Shown here one piece after another: positions 1 through 22,996 of a DNA stretch of 64,000 nt. Location of the stretch: NCBI GenBank assembly GCA_017506865.1, contig JAFCMP010000168.1, positions 62,001 through 126,000 on the forward strand, written 5' to 3'. The stretch comes from Tribonema minus (lineage: Eukaryota; Sar; Xanthophyceae; Tribonematales; Tribonemataceae). The notes beneath the pieces were generated by a model that saw nothing but the letters and a program-made list of their open reading frames with translations, was not told the DNA's origin and did no database searches. The first letter of the stretch is position 1. Each line of letters starts with the position of its first letter. The translations under genes and the position numbers were made by a program.

Positions 1-113
1 GTCTGGTTTGCAGCGCAGCGCACCTTTGCTTGTGCGCAAGAGCTGCGTCAAGAAATGCTCAACGACTGACCCCGCACCCCAAACCCCCACTCACGCCCCC
101 TTGCTGCCCCCAG

Positions 114-10068
<9,955 letters not shown>

Positions 10069-11805
10069 TACCAGGCAGGCGACGCGACGGACACATGCGT
10101 GCTGGAGGCAGCTGTGCGGCTGCTGCCTCAACAGCCGCTGGTACAGCTCAGTGTCAACCTGTTTTGAGTACTGCGATGCTAAGCCTCGCGGTGATGGCTC
10201 TGCAGCACACGGGCGGTCTGCTACTGGTCACCGACTAGGTGCTCATGAGCCGCTCGCAGCGGCTGCCGTGAGGGGATTTTGAGCGTTGCTATGTGTCAGT
10301 GAGGTGATCCGTGCCCACATGACTGGTACTGGTTCAAGACTTGATATGATGGCCTGCAAGAGCGCTGCGCCGCGCGCACGTCTGCGGACCTTCAGCTCCC
10401 CGCCCCCGCGCAACCAATCACCGCGCATTCGCTGACAGCCCAGCCCATTTTGATGTATCAGTAGAGTAAGCATCGCCCCCAATGACTTGTTGTTGCATTT
10501 TGAAGGCTGCTACATGCACACGGCAGCCGTAGAGCAAGTATCACCCGCAATAGTCTGTTGTTGCAGTCTTGAAGGCTAGTATACCACATGCACGTGTCAG
10601 CTGTAACCGTCCACGCGCAGCGTGCACATCTGTGACTGTGCAGCTGCCGCAGCAGGAAGCTTGCAGGGATGCATGCGTATCAGAGTCAGCGCGATCAGAT
10701 TATGGTCAGCAGATCTGATGATGGGACGAGAGTCTGGCAGTCACAGGGAGATCAGACACTGTGACCATCTGTCCGCGGAGAGTATTTTTGATGTTGAGGA
10801 AGCTAAAGGGCGCAGACCATGCAGGGTATGTACAGCAGCAAACAGGAGAGGACATGAAGACAAAGGCTGTGCCTAAACTCTAACGAGATGTTTAAACTTT
10901 TGTAAGGTAGCTCTTTTTATAAATAATGGAATCTTTTTATAATGGAAGGAGTTGTGTAAATGGCCATGGTGCACTGGGCTTTGCACTTCATTTTTCAAAA
11001 AGTAAACACTTCGTGCATGCACATCATACTCATGCGACTGATCGTGCGTTCTGAGTCCACCACCACTGCACCCAATTTAATCTTGTATGCCGCTGTGTAC
11101 ACGAAGTCATGAGGTTGACTGTGTTAGCTGAGATCAGAGCTGTGTGGATTGTCGCTCCATCCGACTTCAAGTGCAAGCTGCCTCACTTCTCGTGATCGAG
11201 CACATGCAGTGTCCCTGAGCCTGGTCATGCACTTTGCAACCATCTGAGCTGATGCATAGCTTCTTATGATCAGTGAGGAATGCAACAAATGCTCAGGCTC
11301 GTGACCTGCCCAAGTTCGTGAGCCGCTTTCGCTTGGCAAAAGCATCCTGCAAGCTTCCAAATTTCGCGTGTCACCCGTCAGCCCACCAAGTCCGCTTATC
11401 GCAAGAAAGGCTCTGGCGACATGGTCATGTGCACGAGCTGGCAGCCCTGCTTTCGGAGCTGGCAGCCCTAGCTTTGGTGCGTTCGTCTCCTCTCCGCAGC
11501 ACGAGAAAACGTAACTGCCGCCAACGGCCGCACGTGCGGGGTGCATGAGTGAAGTGAAGCCGCCAGTTGCGCCGAATCATGGACTTTTCAGCGATGACTC
11601 CTGCAGCTCCATACTTGTGAAGCTTTAAGCCGCGATGGTTGCACAGGAGTCAATCGCTCGGTCAGCTAATGGCAAGGGTGGCGAGAGCCAGGAAAAGTCA
11701 CTCGTATTTGCCGTCTGCACCTGTCAGCACAGTCTCACAATTAGGCCACAAACACAAGGCGACATCACACCGCCGAGCTGCTCGGCAACGCACCCAGCAT
11801 CGCAA
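10069..11805. other. Spacer between tandem copies A and B
   Basis: No recognisable coding exon, RNA gene or element. It should hold the 3' region of copy A and the promoter of copy B. A more AT-rich stretch (10880-11000, with tttttataaataatgg) is visible, but no clear TATA or poly(A) signal can be assigned. Confidence 0.5.
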
Positions 11806-14800
11806 ATGTCATCAATGGCCGGCTCACGTCAGGCATGTCGTCGATGTGACGAGTCGAAGTTCAACGCGTCAAGGGTGCACTTGGGGCGGGCGGTGAGGAA
11901 AGCGGCCATGGGGCTGCTGTGTCTCATGTTGTGCACCACGGGCCGAGCAGTAGCGGTAAGTGGAGTACTCAATGATGCATGAGTTGAGCCTTGCAAGTGA
12001 ACTTCAAGCGCGTGTGGAAGTCTGGAAGTCTCGAGTGAACTTCTAAGCATCCTGTTGAACATCACAACAGTCTCTCTGACGACGAGACTTGGTGCAGCGC
12101 CGGGATGTCCGCACCAGCTGCTGTAGTTCTATGCCACAACCTGAAAATCGAGTCAACATGCATAATGGGCGTGGCAACAGCTGGGGAGCCTGCAAGCGCC
12201 ACGGCGACGTCGCTGTTGGCGGCGCAAGAACTTGAACCACGCATTTTTGCGGAAGCATGATCAACTGTGCGGCTCTGCTGTCACCGCCTTGCCTTAGGCC
12301 ACGGTGACTCTGCAGAATGGCGGCTTTGAAGCCCCTGTCGACGGCAAATGGAAGGCGACGTGCACTGCAATCGCGGAGCGCGTCACGACCGGCACTTTTT
12401 TAGGACCCGCCACCCCCAAGAGCGGGGCGTACATGTTCCATGTCAAGGGGAAGGCGTGCACCACCAGCAAGGCGTCGCTGGCGCAGGCCGTGACGGGCAT
12501 GGACCCGGATGTCCCGTATCATGTCAAGGTGAAGTGCTGCCGTCGTTTTTTGAAGTTGGCAACGCATGCCTCCGCAACACGACAATGTGCAGCGGCGAGA
12601 GCGCCGGGCCTGCAGTATAGAAGTTGCAGTATTGGGTATGAGCATAAGTTCAGCGTTCCTCAGCACGGAATGCCAAGGCTCAGCCAAATCTCTGGCATGC
12701 GCGCATCAACTGCCTGGGCGCATGCTGTCGCTGCTGAGATTTGCACAGGCAGCTGCGGCTGTGCGAACTCTCGCAGCCGCGGTCACATGCGCGGACATCC
12801 AGCATCGCGGCACGGCGGATGCCGCCGCCGTGTTCTCAAGTTGTCACTCCACAAAGAGCGAGCTGCACAGATATGCGCAAGCACTGTGAAACAACTGCTG
12901 CCTTTGGCAGCGATGCTTTTGCCAGTGGGCCCTGGGCCGTGCGCTCGGTGTCGCCAGAGGGAGCGGCGCTGCTGTTCCCTGAAGCGAGTGCTGTATCGGA
13001 TGGTGATGGGTGCAGGCGTAAGCTGTACATTGGCACCCATTCACAATGTGTGTGTGCTCCAGGGTATGAGGCCATTCGATGCGCAAAGCGCTCAGCAACA
13101 CCTGCTACAGTTCTCGTCTGCAGCCAGGCACGCCGTTGCTTGGCCTGCTGCTGCGGCAGCGCCTGCCATGCGCGCCGCCGCTCCACCATGCGTTGCACGA
13201 GTGCTGAGCGTTGTCTGTTATGGCAGCGTGTACACGCAATGCTGTTAGGGTGCGGAGGTATGACGTCTCAAACTGTGTGAGCGCCGCATGCGGTTGTGTC
13301 AACAGCGGGCGACCACACATGCAATTGTGTGCAGCTCTTGCCTGCACTAGTACTTGACGAGCTCTACAATAATTTCAATGGGACGGCATGTGCTCCCCGA
13401 GACCACTTTTACATTGTGGCTACGATGCTTTTCTGCCTGGTGCGTTGCTTGCACGGTGAGCGTTTGACAGTGCAGGTGGCAGCGTATGAGACGACAAAGT
13501 TGGAACATTTATACTGCCCGACTTTGAAAACTGTGAGATGAGCGAAGCTGGCTTGCCCAACATCAAGTGGGCTGGTGATTGTTACGCAAAACTGCTATTC
13601 CACCCCTGCGCCTTTCTTTAAATAGTAATCCTATGCAACGAGCGCCAGCATGCCTGCCGTACTTGCCTGTCTGCATGTCAATGACCGCAACCTCATTATC
13701 CGATACCCGCTCCCCTCCCCCGTCCCCCCCCCCCCCTGCCGCACTACCTCCCTCAACCGCTGTGTTGCATTGGTTCTTGTGGCAGTTCTACATGTGGCTG
13801 CCATTAAGCTCCAAGTGCGCCAGTTCGACGGGGTCAGACCTCTGCCCGCAGCTGTCATTCCGGTCCGACGTGTACAAGCAAGTGCGTGCTCCAGTAACCT
13901 TTGTATTTTGAAGGTCTTGAAGTCAAATGCTGGAGTACATGCTTGCTTTTAAAGAGCAACTTAGAACATATCTGCATTGAAATGCAAGTCGTGTCTGTGA
14001 TTGCAACACGTACGCTCTGGCTGTAGATGTTGTCAAAGTGAGCACGCGCGTATGGCACTCCTTCACTGCCAGCGATTGCAGCAGAATGTCTGGAATATTG
14101 TGCCATACCGGTGTCAGGAGCGGAGGACGGGTCAAGGCGTGTGAGTGCGGAGAGGGGGGCAGTGCTCACCAGCTGCTACGTCAAGGGCACTGATACCAGT
14201 ATTGCAGGCCTGTACTTTCTCCCTGCATGTGTGCTGCAGCGCACTTAATAGTAGTGCTGCCATGCGTACAGGCGTATGCTTCTGTGAGATTGATAAAAAG
14301 ACGAGCACCACCGCCATGTGGAGGGCACTAGCCCCCCCCCCGTTGCTCCCTCCCTGTTGTTGCTCGAGCGCGCATGCATCGTCCGCAGCCCCCAGAACTT
14401 GCGCGCCGGAAAGGGCAGAGTGCGCCTTGCACAAGCGTGCCCGCCACTGTCAACGCCAGCCCGTACACAGTGAACGATGTGCGCACACGCAAGCAGCTGC
14501 ATACTATGTAGTTCAAGTGCTACATCTGAGGCGTGCTTGCTCCGCGCATGCCCCTTGCACGCTCCCGCCCCCCCCCTCTCCCCCCCAGGCTGGCACGAGC
14601 GTAACCGCCATAAAGGGCGCGTGGAACCTGGTGTCGGGCACGGTCTTCACGAGCGGGAAGGCGACGAGCGTGACGCTCTACATTGATAACCTGCCCGTCG
14701 GCGAGGACGTGTGGATAGACGACGTCGCCGTGCAGCGCTGCGGCATGGACGACTTCAGGTGAGCGCGCACGCAGGCAGCAGCGCTCCGATTAGCGTACGC

Positions 14801-17800
14801 AGCAGCGCTCGGCCGTATGTGATCGGCAGCGTTCAGGTGAGTCGCTCTGCCGCTTAAGAGGTTGCAGCGCAACGGCACGTTCAAACATAATTGCCCCACT
14901 TTCACCAACAACAGCGTCTGCAGGTAGCCTTGGCACCCTTGCGCAGACTGTCCGGAAGAGGAGGGTTGGCAGCGGGTGCGTGCACAGCACAGTAACGGCC
15001 TTCACATTGACCCTGATTTTCTGCCGCAGCCGAACTTCAGCTGAAGTACTCAACATGCAACGTCGGGCGCATTTGCTGCATTTGCACCAGTGCGAACAGT
15101 CTTCGCTGTCACCACATGTGCAGCACCGTGCCACCCCGCTCCCCTGTCAGCGCACTGCCGTCTACAAGTATGGGCGGCAAGCACCAGCAGCAGACGACCA
15201 CGTCGAAACGCGCGCCGGGTTCCCCTGCAGCTCAGCCGCAGCGCTCCGCAGCCCCAAAGCCGCCACTGTTGTGCCGATGGGAGACGGACAAGCACGTACA
15301 CGACGCCTCTGCACGGCGTTCTCACGCGAGCCGCGCTCTCCGCTGTCCCCCCCGGGGGCGCGCGCAGGGCGTACTCGCGCGCGGAGACAGCCCACGTGCG
15401 CGAGAGGAGCGTCACCGTCAACCTCGGCGGGCCGCGCGCGCGCGCCGGCGACGGCGCCGCGCCCCCCGCCGTTGGCGACCTACGCGCCGACGTGGTGATG
15501 GTCAAGCACGCGTTCCCGCTCGGCGCCGCCATGCGGCCGTCGTGCCCCAGCGAGAAGGGCTGCCTCGACTTCTTCCAGCAGCACTTCAACTACGTGGGTG
15601 AGTGACGGTCCCTGTGGAGTTGTATCCGAGTCTGTCAGCGAGTGCAGGATTTGGGTCTGGGTAAAAGTGCAGCGCTGATGAAATGACATGAGGACGGCCG
15701 CAAGCGCTGCCTCTCACACTACGGATGGCAGCGGGTGGTAAGGTGACATGCGCGCCATGGCAAGGCTTGTTGTACTGCAGATGATGGCTGATGCTGCTTG
15801 GTGGCGTTCCCGCGGAGGGGTGCTGCACCTTGGCAACTCCACGCACAAGCATGCCTGTGTACGCACGCTTGAGCATGAAGAACAAGCACTAATTTTGCTG
15901 GCTCTCCTGTCATGATCACGTGATGCTCAGGACTAACTTGAGTGCCCCCCCCCTGCCCCTTTGTACTGTCCCTGTGTCCCCATCTGCGAGTAGTCCCTGA
16001 GTTTGGCGTCAAGGTGAGATGTACAGCCAGCAACAGATGCAAGTGTGGTAGGTGCGCAGCAGTAGGGGCGAGGGAGGGGAGAGGCAACGAGGGGCTTTGG
16101 TTCAGGGCTGGGGCTACCACTGCGCTATGGGTACCACTGCACTTTTCGGGCCCACGCACTTGAGTTGGAGCGCACTGTTCTCAGTATTCTGCGACGATCA
16201 TTGCATAGTCACCGCTCTCAAGGCGGCACAAACTTGGCGTTGGGAGCGTGCATCTGCGCTCGCTCGCGGACTGCTGCGCTGTCTGGTGTTACGGTCGTTG
16301 AGCAGTGCTCCTTGCGCCCACACTTTGCTGGCGTGGTGCGGCGTGTGCGCTGTCAGTGCGCGTCAGTGCGCGTCATCGCGCACGTCTGACGTGTGGTGCC
16401 ACCAGGGCCAATGCATTCTACGTATAGCGGTGCCACAAGGCAGCGGCTTGCGTCACGCCATTCCGGCCGCAAACGCGCGGCGACACCTTGGCGCTCACCC
16501 ATGCTGCCGCATCGCGCGCGTGCACGCCCGCGTGACTTCTCCCCATGGCGGTCGCAGTGGCTTGAGCAGGAGCCGAAGAGCGGCGTGTACAACCCGCAGA
16601 CCGATGCGATGACGGCCGCCGTCAAGCGCCTCGGCCTAGGCTACCGCGGTCATTCCGTCTACTGGGAGGTCACCGCGCGGCAGCCGGCGTGGCTGCCGGC
16701 GCTCAAGGCCGACGGCAAGGAGGGCTCGCTGCAGTGGGCCATCTGGCGCCGCATGAAGGAGTTTGACCTGCGCTACGCCACCATTGTGAGTGCTTACCTT
16801 AATCGCTTGTGAACAATTAAGTGACTTGAAGATGTACCTGGTTGCCGGTTGGGCCTCGTGCGTGCCACTCGCGGCGGTGCAGCGGAATCTGGCCTGTGCT
16901 AGCACTCCGCCATTGTGGGTGACACAGTGTCAGACGGCCGAGAACTGCTTGTCGCAGGTGCTTGAGGCCACACATGTGCACTTTTTCAGGTGCCGCGCTC
17001 TCCACGCCTGCAATTCGCTCTGTGCTGCCTGCATGCACACGTCAGTGCGGTGCCTCTGCTTGAAGAGGACATCATGGCATGGCACTCCCGGACCATGCTC
17101 CCCTGCCCCTGTGATCACAGAGTGCCCTCGCAACCCCCACTTCGCTGCCATGTGCACAATCTTGGCGGTAAGCGCCATCATCACGATTGCGCCTTTCGTG
17201 CGAGCATGCAGCTGCACAGCGCTGTATGATGAGCAGCTGCACAGCGCTGGTTCAGCAGCTTCAGGCTCAATCCCCCCACAATTGCATGCCGCTGGTATCG
17301 TCGGCACATGCGCTCCGCCAGACGTCATTGCACAAGCGCATCATAGGTCACGCTCTGCGTCCATCGATGCCGCTTCCGACTCACCGCCACCATCACTGGT
17401 TCATGTACTCTCCTCCCTGCACGTGCGCTGCAGTTTGACAACTACGACGTCAACAACGAGATGCTGCACGGCAACTTCTTCACGAGCCGGCTGCCGTGCG
17501 ATCCCAAAGTGCGCGCGGTGAAGGGCAAGGCGGCGTCGCCGTGCATCTGCGACTACGCGCCCGCATGCGCCGGCATGGGGCTGCCGACGGACGTCGACAT
17601 CCACACCTGGATGTACAGCGCGGTGAGCCGCATCGCCGCCGCTGCATCACGCGTTGTTGCAGCAGTGCACCATGGTCACAGCCGCTCCCGCATCACGCGT
17701 TGTTGCGGCATTGGTCACAGCATGTCATACTGCATATGGGGTACAGGAGTGGCGGAGCCCTTGCCTGCAGGCGGTGGGCTGCACTGCAACAGCGGCACCT

Positions 17801-20800
17801 GTGGCGTGGGGCGTGAGAGCGGTGGCGCCCCTTTTGCAGAGAGCTGTGCGGAGTGGCCGGCAGTGGCGCCTCAGGCACTGGGTAACCGTGCTCGCAGTTG
17901 AGCACGCATCTCTTAAATCACTGCGCGGCAGCAGGCATGGCTGGCACACTGCGATTCCTGCTCACAACTCCACTCAAAATCCGAGACGCTGCCCTCAAAC
18001 CACCGCGTGTCTTTTGCCCCCCCCCCCCCCCCCCCCCCTCCTTCCCCCTCCAGATGGCGTACCTTCTCCCCGGCTCCCGCCTGCACACCAATGACTTCTG
18101 CATGACGGAGGTGAGAGTCGGCTGCTGAGTGCTGCTGTCTTTCGTGAGGGCTGTCTTATGCCACGTACGCCAGAGCGCTGTCACCTGGCACAAGTAGTCG
18201 ACAGAAGGCATTCACGGTGATTGAAGATATCAGTAACAACGACCTTGAGCTCTCAAATGCTAGTGAGGTCGGTCGTATACTTCGAAGTAGAGAGTTATAG
18301 GACACCGGGCAGCTTGCGCGCTGAAGGTGTTGTTGTTGCACCAAGCCATGCGGCTAGCTCTCACGACGCGCTTGCTCAGCTGACACGCTCAACTTGTTCG
18401 CGGTGCTGGCCGTCGTGCAGGCGTGCGGCAAGAACCACGCGCTGAGCAGCCTGGTGAAGCAGATGCTCGCGCTGCCGACGGCGACGGCAATGGGGAGCCA
18501 GGCGCACGCCAGGACCGGCAAGTCCATCTGCGGGTTCAACCTGATGGACCGTTTTAGCCACGCGGTGGCAGCGATCAACGGCCTGCCGTTCGACGGCTCC
18601 GCGTCGCGCGAGGCGCTCGCGGCCGCCGAGAGGAAGATGTGGATCACGGAATTGGACGTACAGGCAAGTGACTCGGTGCTCTGGAGTCAGTGCTCGACAA
18701 TCCCATGCAGCAGCAGTGCTAATGCTGCATGCTTAGCAGTGACACAGTGTGCTATTGATGGTCGTGATGATGGCAGTAGCACGCAGACGGCCGCACTGCA
18801 CTGCATGTACTCGCTGCCATTGGAAAACACTGCGCACATCAAGTCAACGTGCACCACCACCACAACAGATGGCATAGAAGTATACATAGAAGTACACCAT
18901 ATGGACACAAAGACACCTGTGGCAACACACTTCGGCAATACACTCGTGATACTGGCATGTCACGTGACAGCACGTGACGCCGCCCTTGCCAGTATGCATG
19001 CAAAAGAGCGGCACCAGCGTGCCTTCACCATAACTCAGGCACATGCAACCCCGTGGCGCAATTTGAAAGATTTCTGTGGCCACGTCGTAGCGTCCAGAGG
19101 GTCCAGAGCGCTCATAGTAATGCCCTCAGTGCTCAGCATTGAAATGCAGGTGCGGCACCACGCCTGAGGGCCTTCTGCAGCCAAGCCTGTTGATGCTCCG
19201 GCCCCGAGCCGTCCTCGATGCGAATAAACGATGTCAGCATTTCTCAGCAGCGCCTCCCTTGGGGTGAGCGCATCTCTGCAACTCCCTCCCGCCCAGGCTG
19301 CGTGGCCCGCAGGAAGCGGCAGCAGACGGCATTCCTGACCAACACCTGTGTTATACATGCTCTAGCGTGCAGCAGCGAGTCCTTTTGCAGGGGCAAGATG
19401 TCACGTCTGGCGCTCTCAGCACCCTGTCAACCTCATACTTCGTAGCATGTAGGTATATGTATGTAGCTTGAATGCAAGGTTACCTAGGTCGCAGGAGCAC
19501 AATCGTAGTCTACGCCAGACCAGTTGCATACATACCAGTAGTGTGTGCATGTACTCCTGAAGTACACCAATTGCAGTCTGTGATGATGGCTTCATTTTCA
19601 TTTACAAAAGTGCTGGCGCCATCCAGACTGCCGCAGCCATAATGATCATGCCAGACCTCGTGGGCATGCGGTGCCAGTGGCAGCACCAGTGGCAGGGCAC
19701 ACGGCATACTTCTAAGCATATCTGGTGAAGTTCTTCAGTTTGCTTCCTTCCTTGCGAGCCTGTTTTCTTGCTGAGCTGTGCCCCGTGCCCGTTCATATTA
19801 GCAGGAGTTGAACCAGGAGCAGCGCGCGGATGGGTACGAGATGTTCTTCAGGGCAGCGTTCGCCAGCCCGGCCATCGACGGGCTTCTCATGTGGTTGTAA
19901 GTGGCAGCCTTTGTTTGTGGCTTGTGGGTGCAACCAGATGTATGGTACAGCGAAGCCCATGACTGGCAGGCGCTGCGATCATGGCAAGCGATGCAGTGAA
20001 TGCCAGCCGCAGGGTTCAATCAAGTCTGAGCGAGTACCTTCTAACAGTGTGCGGCAGATGGCAATCTGTGCCGTCCCTGCACTCAACGGCTGAACTTGCA
20101 TTCTATTGAGTCAATACCACTTGCAGCGGTCGGCACTTGCATCTGTAGGCTCGGGCGTCAAAGGAGCGCTGCGCTTCAGCGTACCTGGTAGTTCAACAGT
20201 GCGCCGGGCACACCTGCTCCTTAAAGTTTGCAGGTGTGCCGCTTCACCTGCTCGCCAGACTTCTTCAGAAACGGCCTTGCTCCTAATGACGTTCAAGGCG
20301 CGTGCGAACTGCTTTGCCAAACGCCATCGAGGCGCAGTTGAATTGAACTGAAAGCCACTGAAGCGTGATCACCGCGGTGCGCCGCAGTGCCCGTCGTGGT
20401 ACCCAAAAAACACGTCAGCCCCAGCCTCACACACGACTGCACTAAATTTCCACCTGCCAGTGCTTCCTTATCTGGCTCATTGTGTCTACCACTGTGACAC
20501 CTTGTCGGCGCCTGCATCTCAACACCGTCAGATTGAACCAAGTCTGGACCAATTCTTTGACATCTTTGCTCTCTCTGCCTCGAACAAGCTGGCGATGCTG
20601 TGCTTGTCCCGTCCAGCTGCGAACCATGCTTGTACCATTAGCGCTGCTGCGATGACAACATACAGGAACACGGCGACAAGCGCGTCTTGACCTGAAAGAG
20701 CTGGCGATGCTGCGCTCGTCACGTCCCGTGCAGCTGGTCGGACATCCAGGGCCAGCCCTCCTCCTCGCTGGTCGACGGCACCTTCAGGCTCGTGTACACG

Positions 20801-22996
20801 GCGGGCCAGCGCATCCTCGGCGCCGCAGGCCTCGTCCACGGCGAGTGGAACACGACGCAAATGGCGCAGCCGCTCGCCGCCGGCGCCGCCGCGCCGAATG
20901 ACGATAATGCTGCTGGCGAACCCACAGTGGAGAGTCACCTTCTCTTCACCGCGCTGCCGGGGACCTACGAGCTGCGCATCGCGGGGTGCGCGACGGCCTT
21001 CACGGTGCCGCTGGGGCGGGGGGCGGTGACAATCGACGTTGCGGCGGCGGGGTGGCGGTGTGCAGACGGCGGCGGCGCGCCGGTGGACGCGCCTGCGCGC
21101 ACCGGCGGCGCGTATGTCGGCTGCTTCGACGGGGCGAACGTGAGTGTGCTTTGGTGGCGTCCGAAAGCCGGCTGTCCTGTGTGTTGCTGTGCAATCCACC
21201 GCAGTGCTCGACCCCGCCGACATGACCCTCACTCGCTGCGTGCTCCTTCAAAGCTGACATCAGTTCCCCCTGTGACACCAACTTGAACGACCAGTGTTGA
21301 AGGCCTTGAATCGACCGCTGCGCACACAGCACCGTGTGCTGCGCACCGGTCCTTCAAGAGTCATGCATCCCATCCCCATTTTTGTGCTTGCATCCTCAAG
21401 AATGCGCCTGCTTGCAAATGGCAAGGCTCGATCCCCCTCCCCCACTCCCCCTGCGCGCAACGCCGCAGATCAACGTGGCCAGCGACCTCCTCGCCAATCC
21501 CACCGCGCCGCTCAGCGCGGACGATATGACGCCGTCGGCCTGCGTCGCGCACTGCGCGGGCGCAGCCAGCGCGTACGCCGCGCTCACGGGCGGCGACACG
21601 TGTGTCTGCGGTGCGGCGCTGCGCGCGTCCGACGCCGTCGCCGTGAATGAGGCGCGCTGCTCTGCCGACTGCAGCGGCAACGCAGCGTACAAGTGCGGCG
21701 CGGCGGACTCGGCGAGCGTGTGGGCGGTGGCCGCGGCGACGGCGGTGCCGAAGACGCTGGCGCCCACGCCGGCGCCGACGCAGGCACCAACGCGCGTGCC
21801 GACGGCAAAGGTGTGTGTGCTGCGTGGGCGGGCGGAGCTTCGGGTCGATGCTCGTGTCTGAGGCTGAGCTCGTGATTTGCGGCGCGCGCGTATGCCGAAC
21901 CGAGGCAGCTCTCTCGCTGGAGCTGCACACGGGACCTTCAAGTTGTAACGTGCATGTCAAAGGCAATTGTACGTGGGGAGAACTGTTGGGCGCACACACA
22001 CGCGCTGCAGCGTGTCTTCACGCTTGAGTGGCGTGCGTGCATGAGGCTGCCGACGCTAAAATGCGCCCCAAGTTGGTGGCAGTGATGACAGATGCAGGTG
22101 TTTTGCGGCCTAAACGGGTGCATGGCAGGTTATGTCGCAGCGCGCAGTGTCGTGTTGCAAAAGTGCGGCAGCGTCTCAAGTACGCCGCGATACGTCGACG
22201 CAACATGCACGAGGTTCAAAGTGAGAGAGCAGACCGCCCCTCTTACCAACTTGCAGCACAGTACGTGACAACAGGGGGGGGGCATGAGACGCTGCGTCAA
22301 GAGGCTGCTGCGTGGTGTTCCGAGCATGCACCCGCACGTGGTATGCTTGCCTGCACAGTGGCCCCAGCCGCTGAGGCTGCTGCGCGCTGCGGGAGGTGCT
22401 GATGAAAGCACAGACAAGCTCTGCAGCACTCGCTGCAGCGTCTTGCTTCGTGCACAAAAACACATACACTTCATATGCTGACATGCCAGGATAGCTCGTC
22501 ACATGGGTGTCCTCATCAGTGGAGCTTCAGCCCCTGGGCTGTTCAAATTTATTTATCAGCTCTCTATCAACTAGCCAAGTGTTTGAAGGCGGGGTGTTAG
22601 CATTTGTGCACCAAACGTGCTGCACCGCCTCAGCTGCCGAACTGCGAGGCGGCGATGCGCACCCCGCTGGCCACTGCCGGGCCCCTCGCGGCAACTCGTG
22701 CCCTGTCACCCTCTTCTCTTAAAATTCTAAGCAAACCGGCTGCTCACGTACATGCTGCCGGTGCTCCCTGCGCCTGCCCCCCTCCGCAGCCGACGGGCAG
22801 GCCGACGGCAAGGCCGACGGCGAGGCCGTCGACGCAGACGCCCACCGCAAGGCCCACCACTCCACGCCCGACTGCCAGACCCACGACGCCTACGTCTCTA
22901 CGCCCACCAACGCCTAGACCCACGACGCGTCGTCCAACCACGGCGAGGCCCACCACGCGCAGGCCTACCACGAAAAGGCCCTCGGCGACTGTTTGA
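11806..22996 (+). CDS. Secreted GH10 (xylanase-type) protein with CBM, WSC and Pro/Thr tail, copy B, complete
   Basis: Fourteen exons: 11806-11955 (signal), 12298-12528, 13786-13881, 14589-14758 (CBM), 15368-15597, 15994-16013 (microexon), 16558-16785, 17434-17622, 18054-18110, 18421-18663, 19805-19896 (GH10), 20734-21139, 21469-21810 (C-terminal region, WSC), 22790-22996 (tail, stop). They total 2661 nt, 886 aa. The start MSSM is chosen because copy C begins MST and aligns from there; an internal ATG at 11908 would leave a short signal GLLCLMLC...AVA. The CBM opens with the NGGFE motif typical of CBM4/9/22. Acid/base Glu is residue 384 (YDVNNEM), nucleophile Glu is residue 534 (WITELDVQ). 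The RGHSVYWE strand resembles plant-type GH10 enzymes rather than bacterial GHTLVWH. The WSC half-domains are split by an intron after YVGCFDGAN. The exon ending 18663 uses a GC donor. Role inferred: cell-surface or extracellular xylan-like polysaccharide hydrolysis or transglycosylation. Confidence 0.92.
15994..16013 (+). other. 20-nt microexon of GH10 copy B
   Basis: Flanked by gcgagtag and gtgaga. It encodes VPEFGVK with the preceding base. Same length, phases and position as in copies A and C. Joining the flanking exons directly would shift frame and hit a stop two codons later. Confidence 0.92.
18017..18038 (+). promoter_or_regulatory. C22 tract upstream of a 3' splice site
   Basis: A run of 22 C followed by tccttccccctccag precedes exon 18054-18110. 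The same position in copy C carries a comparable G-rich run on the plus strand (33098-33123). It takes the place of the usual U-rich polypyrimidine tract. Confidence 0.75.
18664..18669 (+). other. GC 5' splice site (gcaagt) in copy B
   Basis: Exon 18421-18663 ends TTGGACGTACAG followed by gcaagt. Copy A has gtgaag at the same place. Copy C has gcaagt. GCAAGT is the standard form of a GC-AG donor. Confidence 0.88.

Larger units (their letters stand above)
11956..22789 (+). other. Introns of copy B: content survey
   Basis: Introns over 300 nt at 11956-12297, 12529-13785, 13882-14588, 14759-15367, 15598-15993, 16014-16557, 16786-17433, 17623-18053, 18664-19804, 19897-20733, 21140-21468 and 21811-22789. 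Several align with the minus-strand introns of copy C (for example 16110-16205 with 34980-35070). 17633-17710 contains a direct repeat around catcacgcgttgttgc. 18017-18038 is a run of 22 C next to an acceptor. Nothing else was recognised. Confidence 0.65.
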
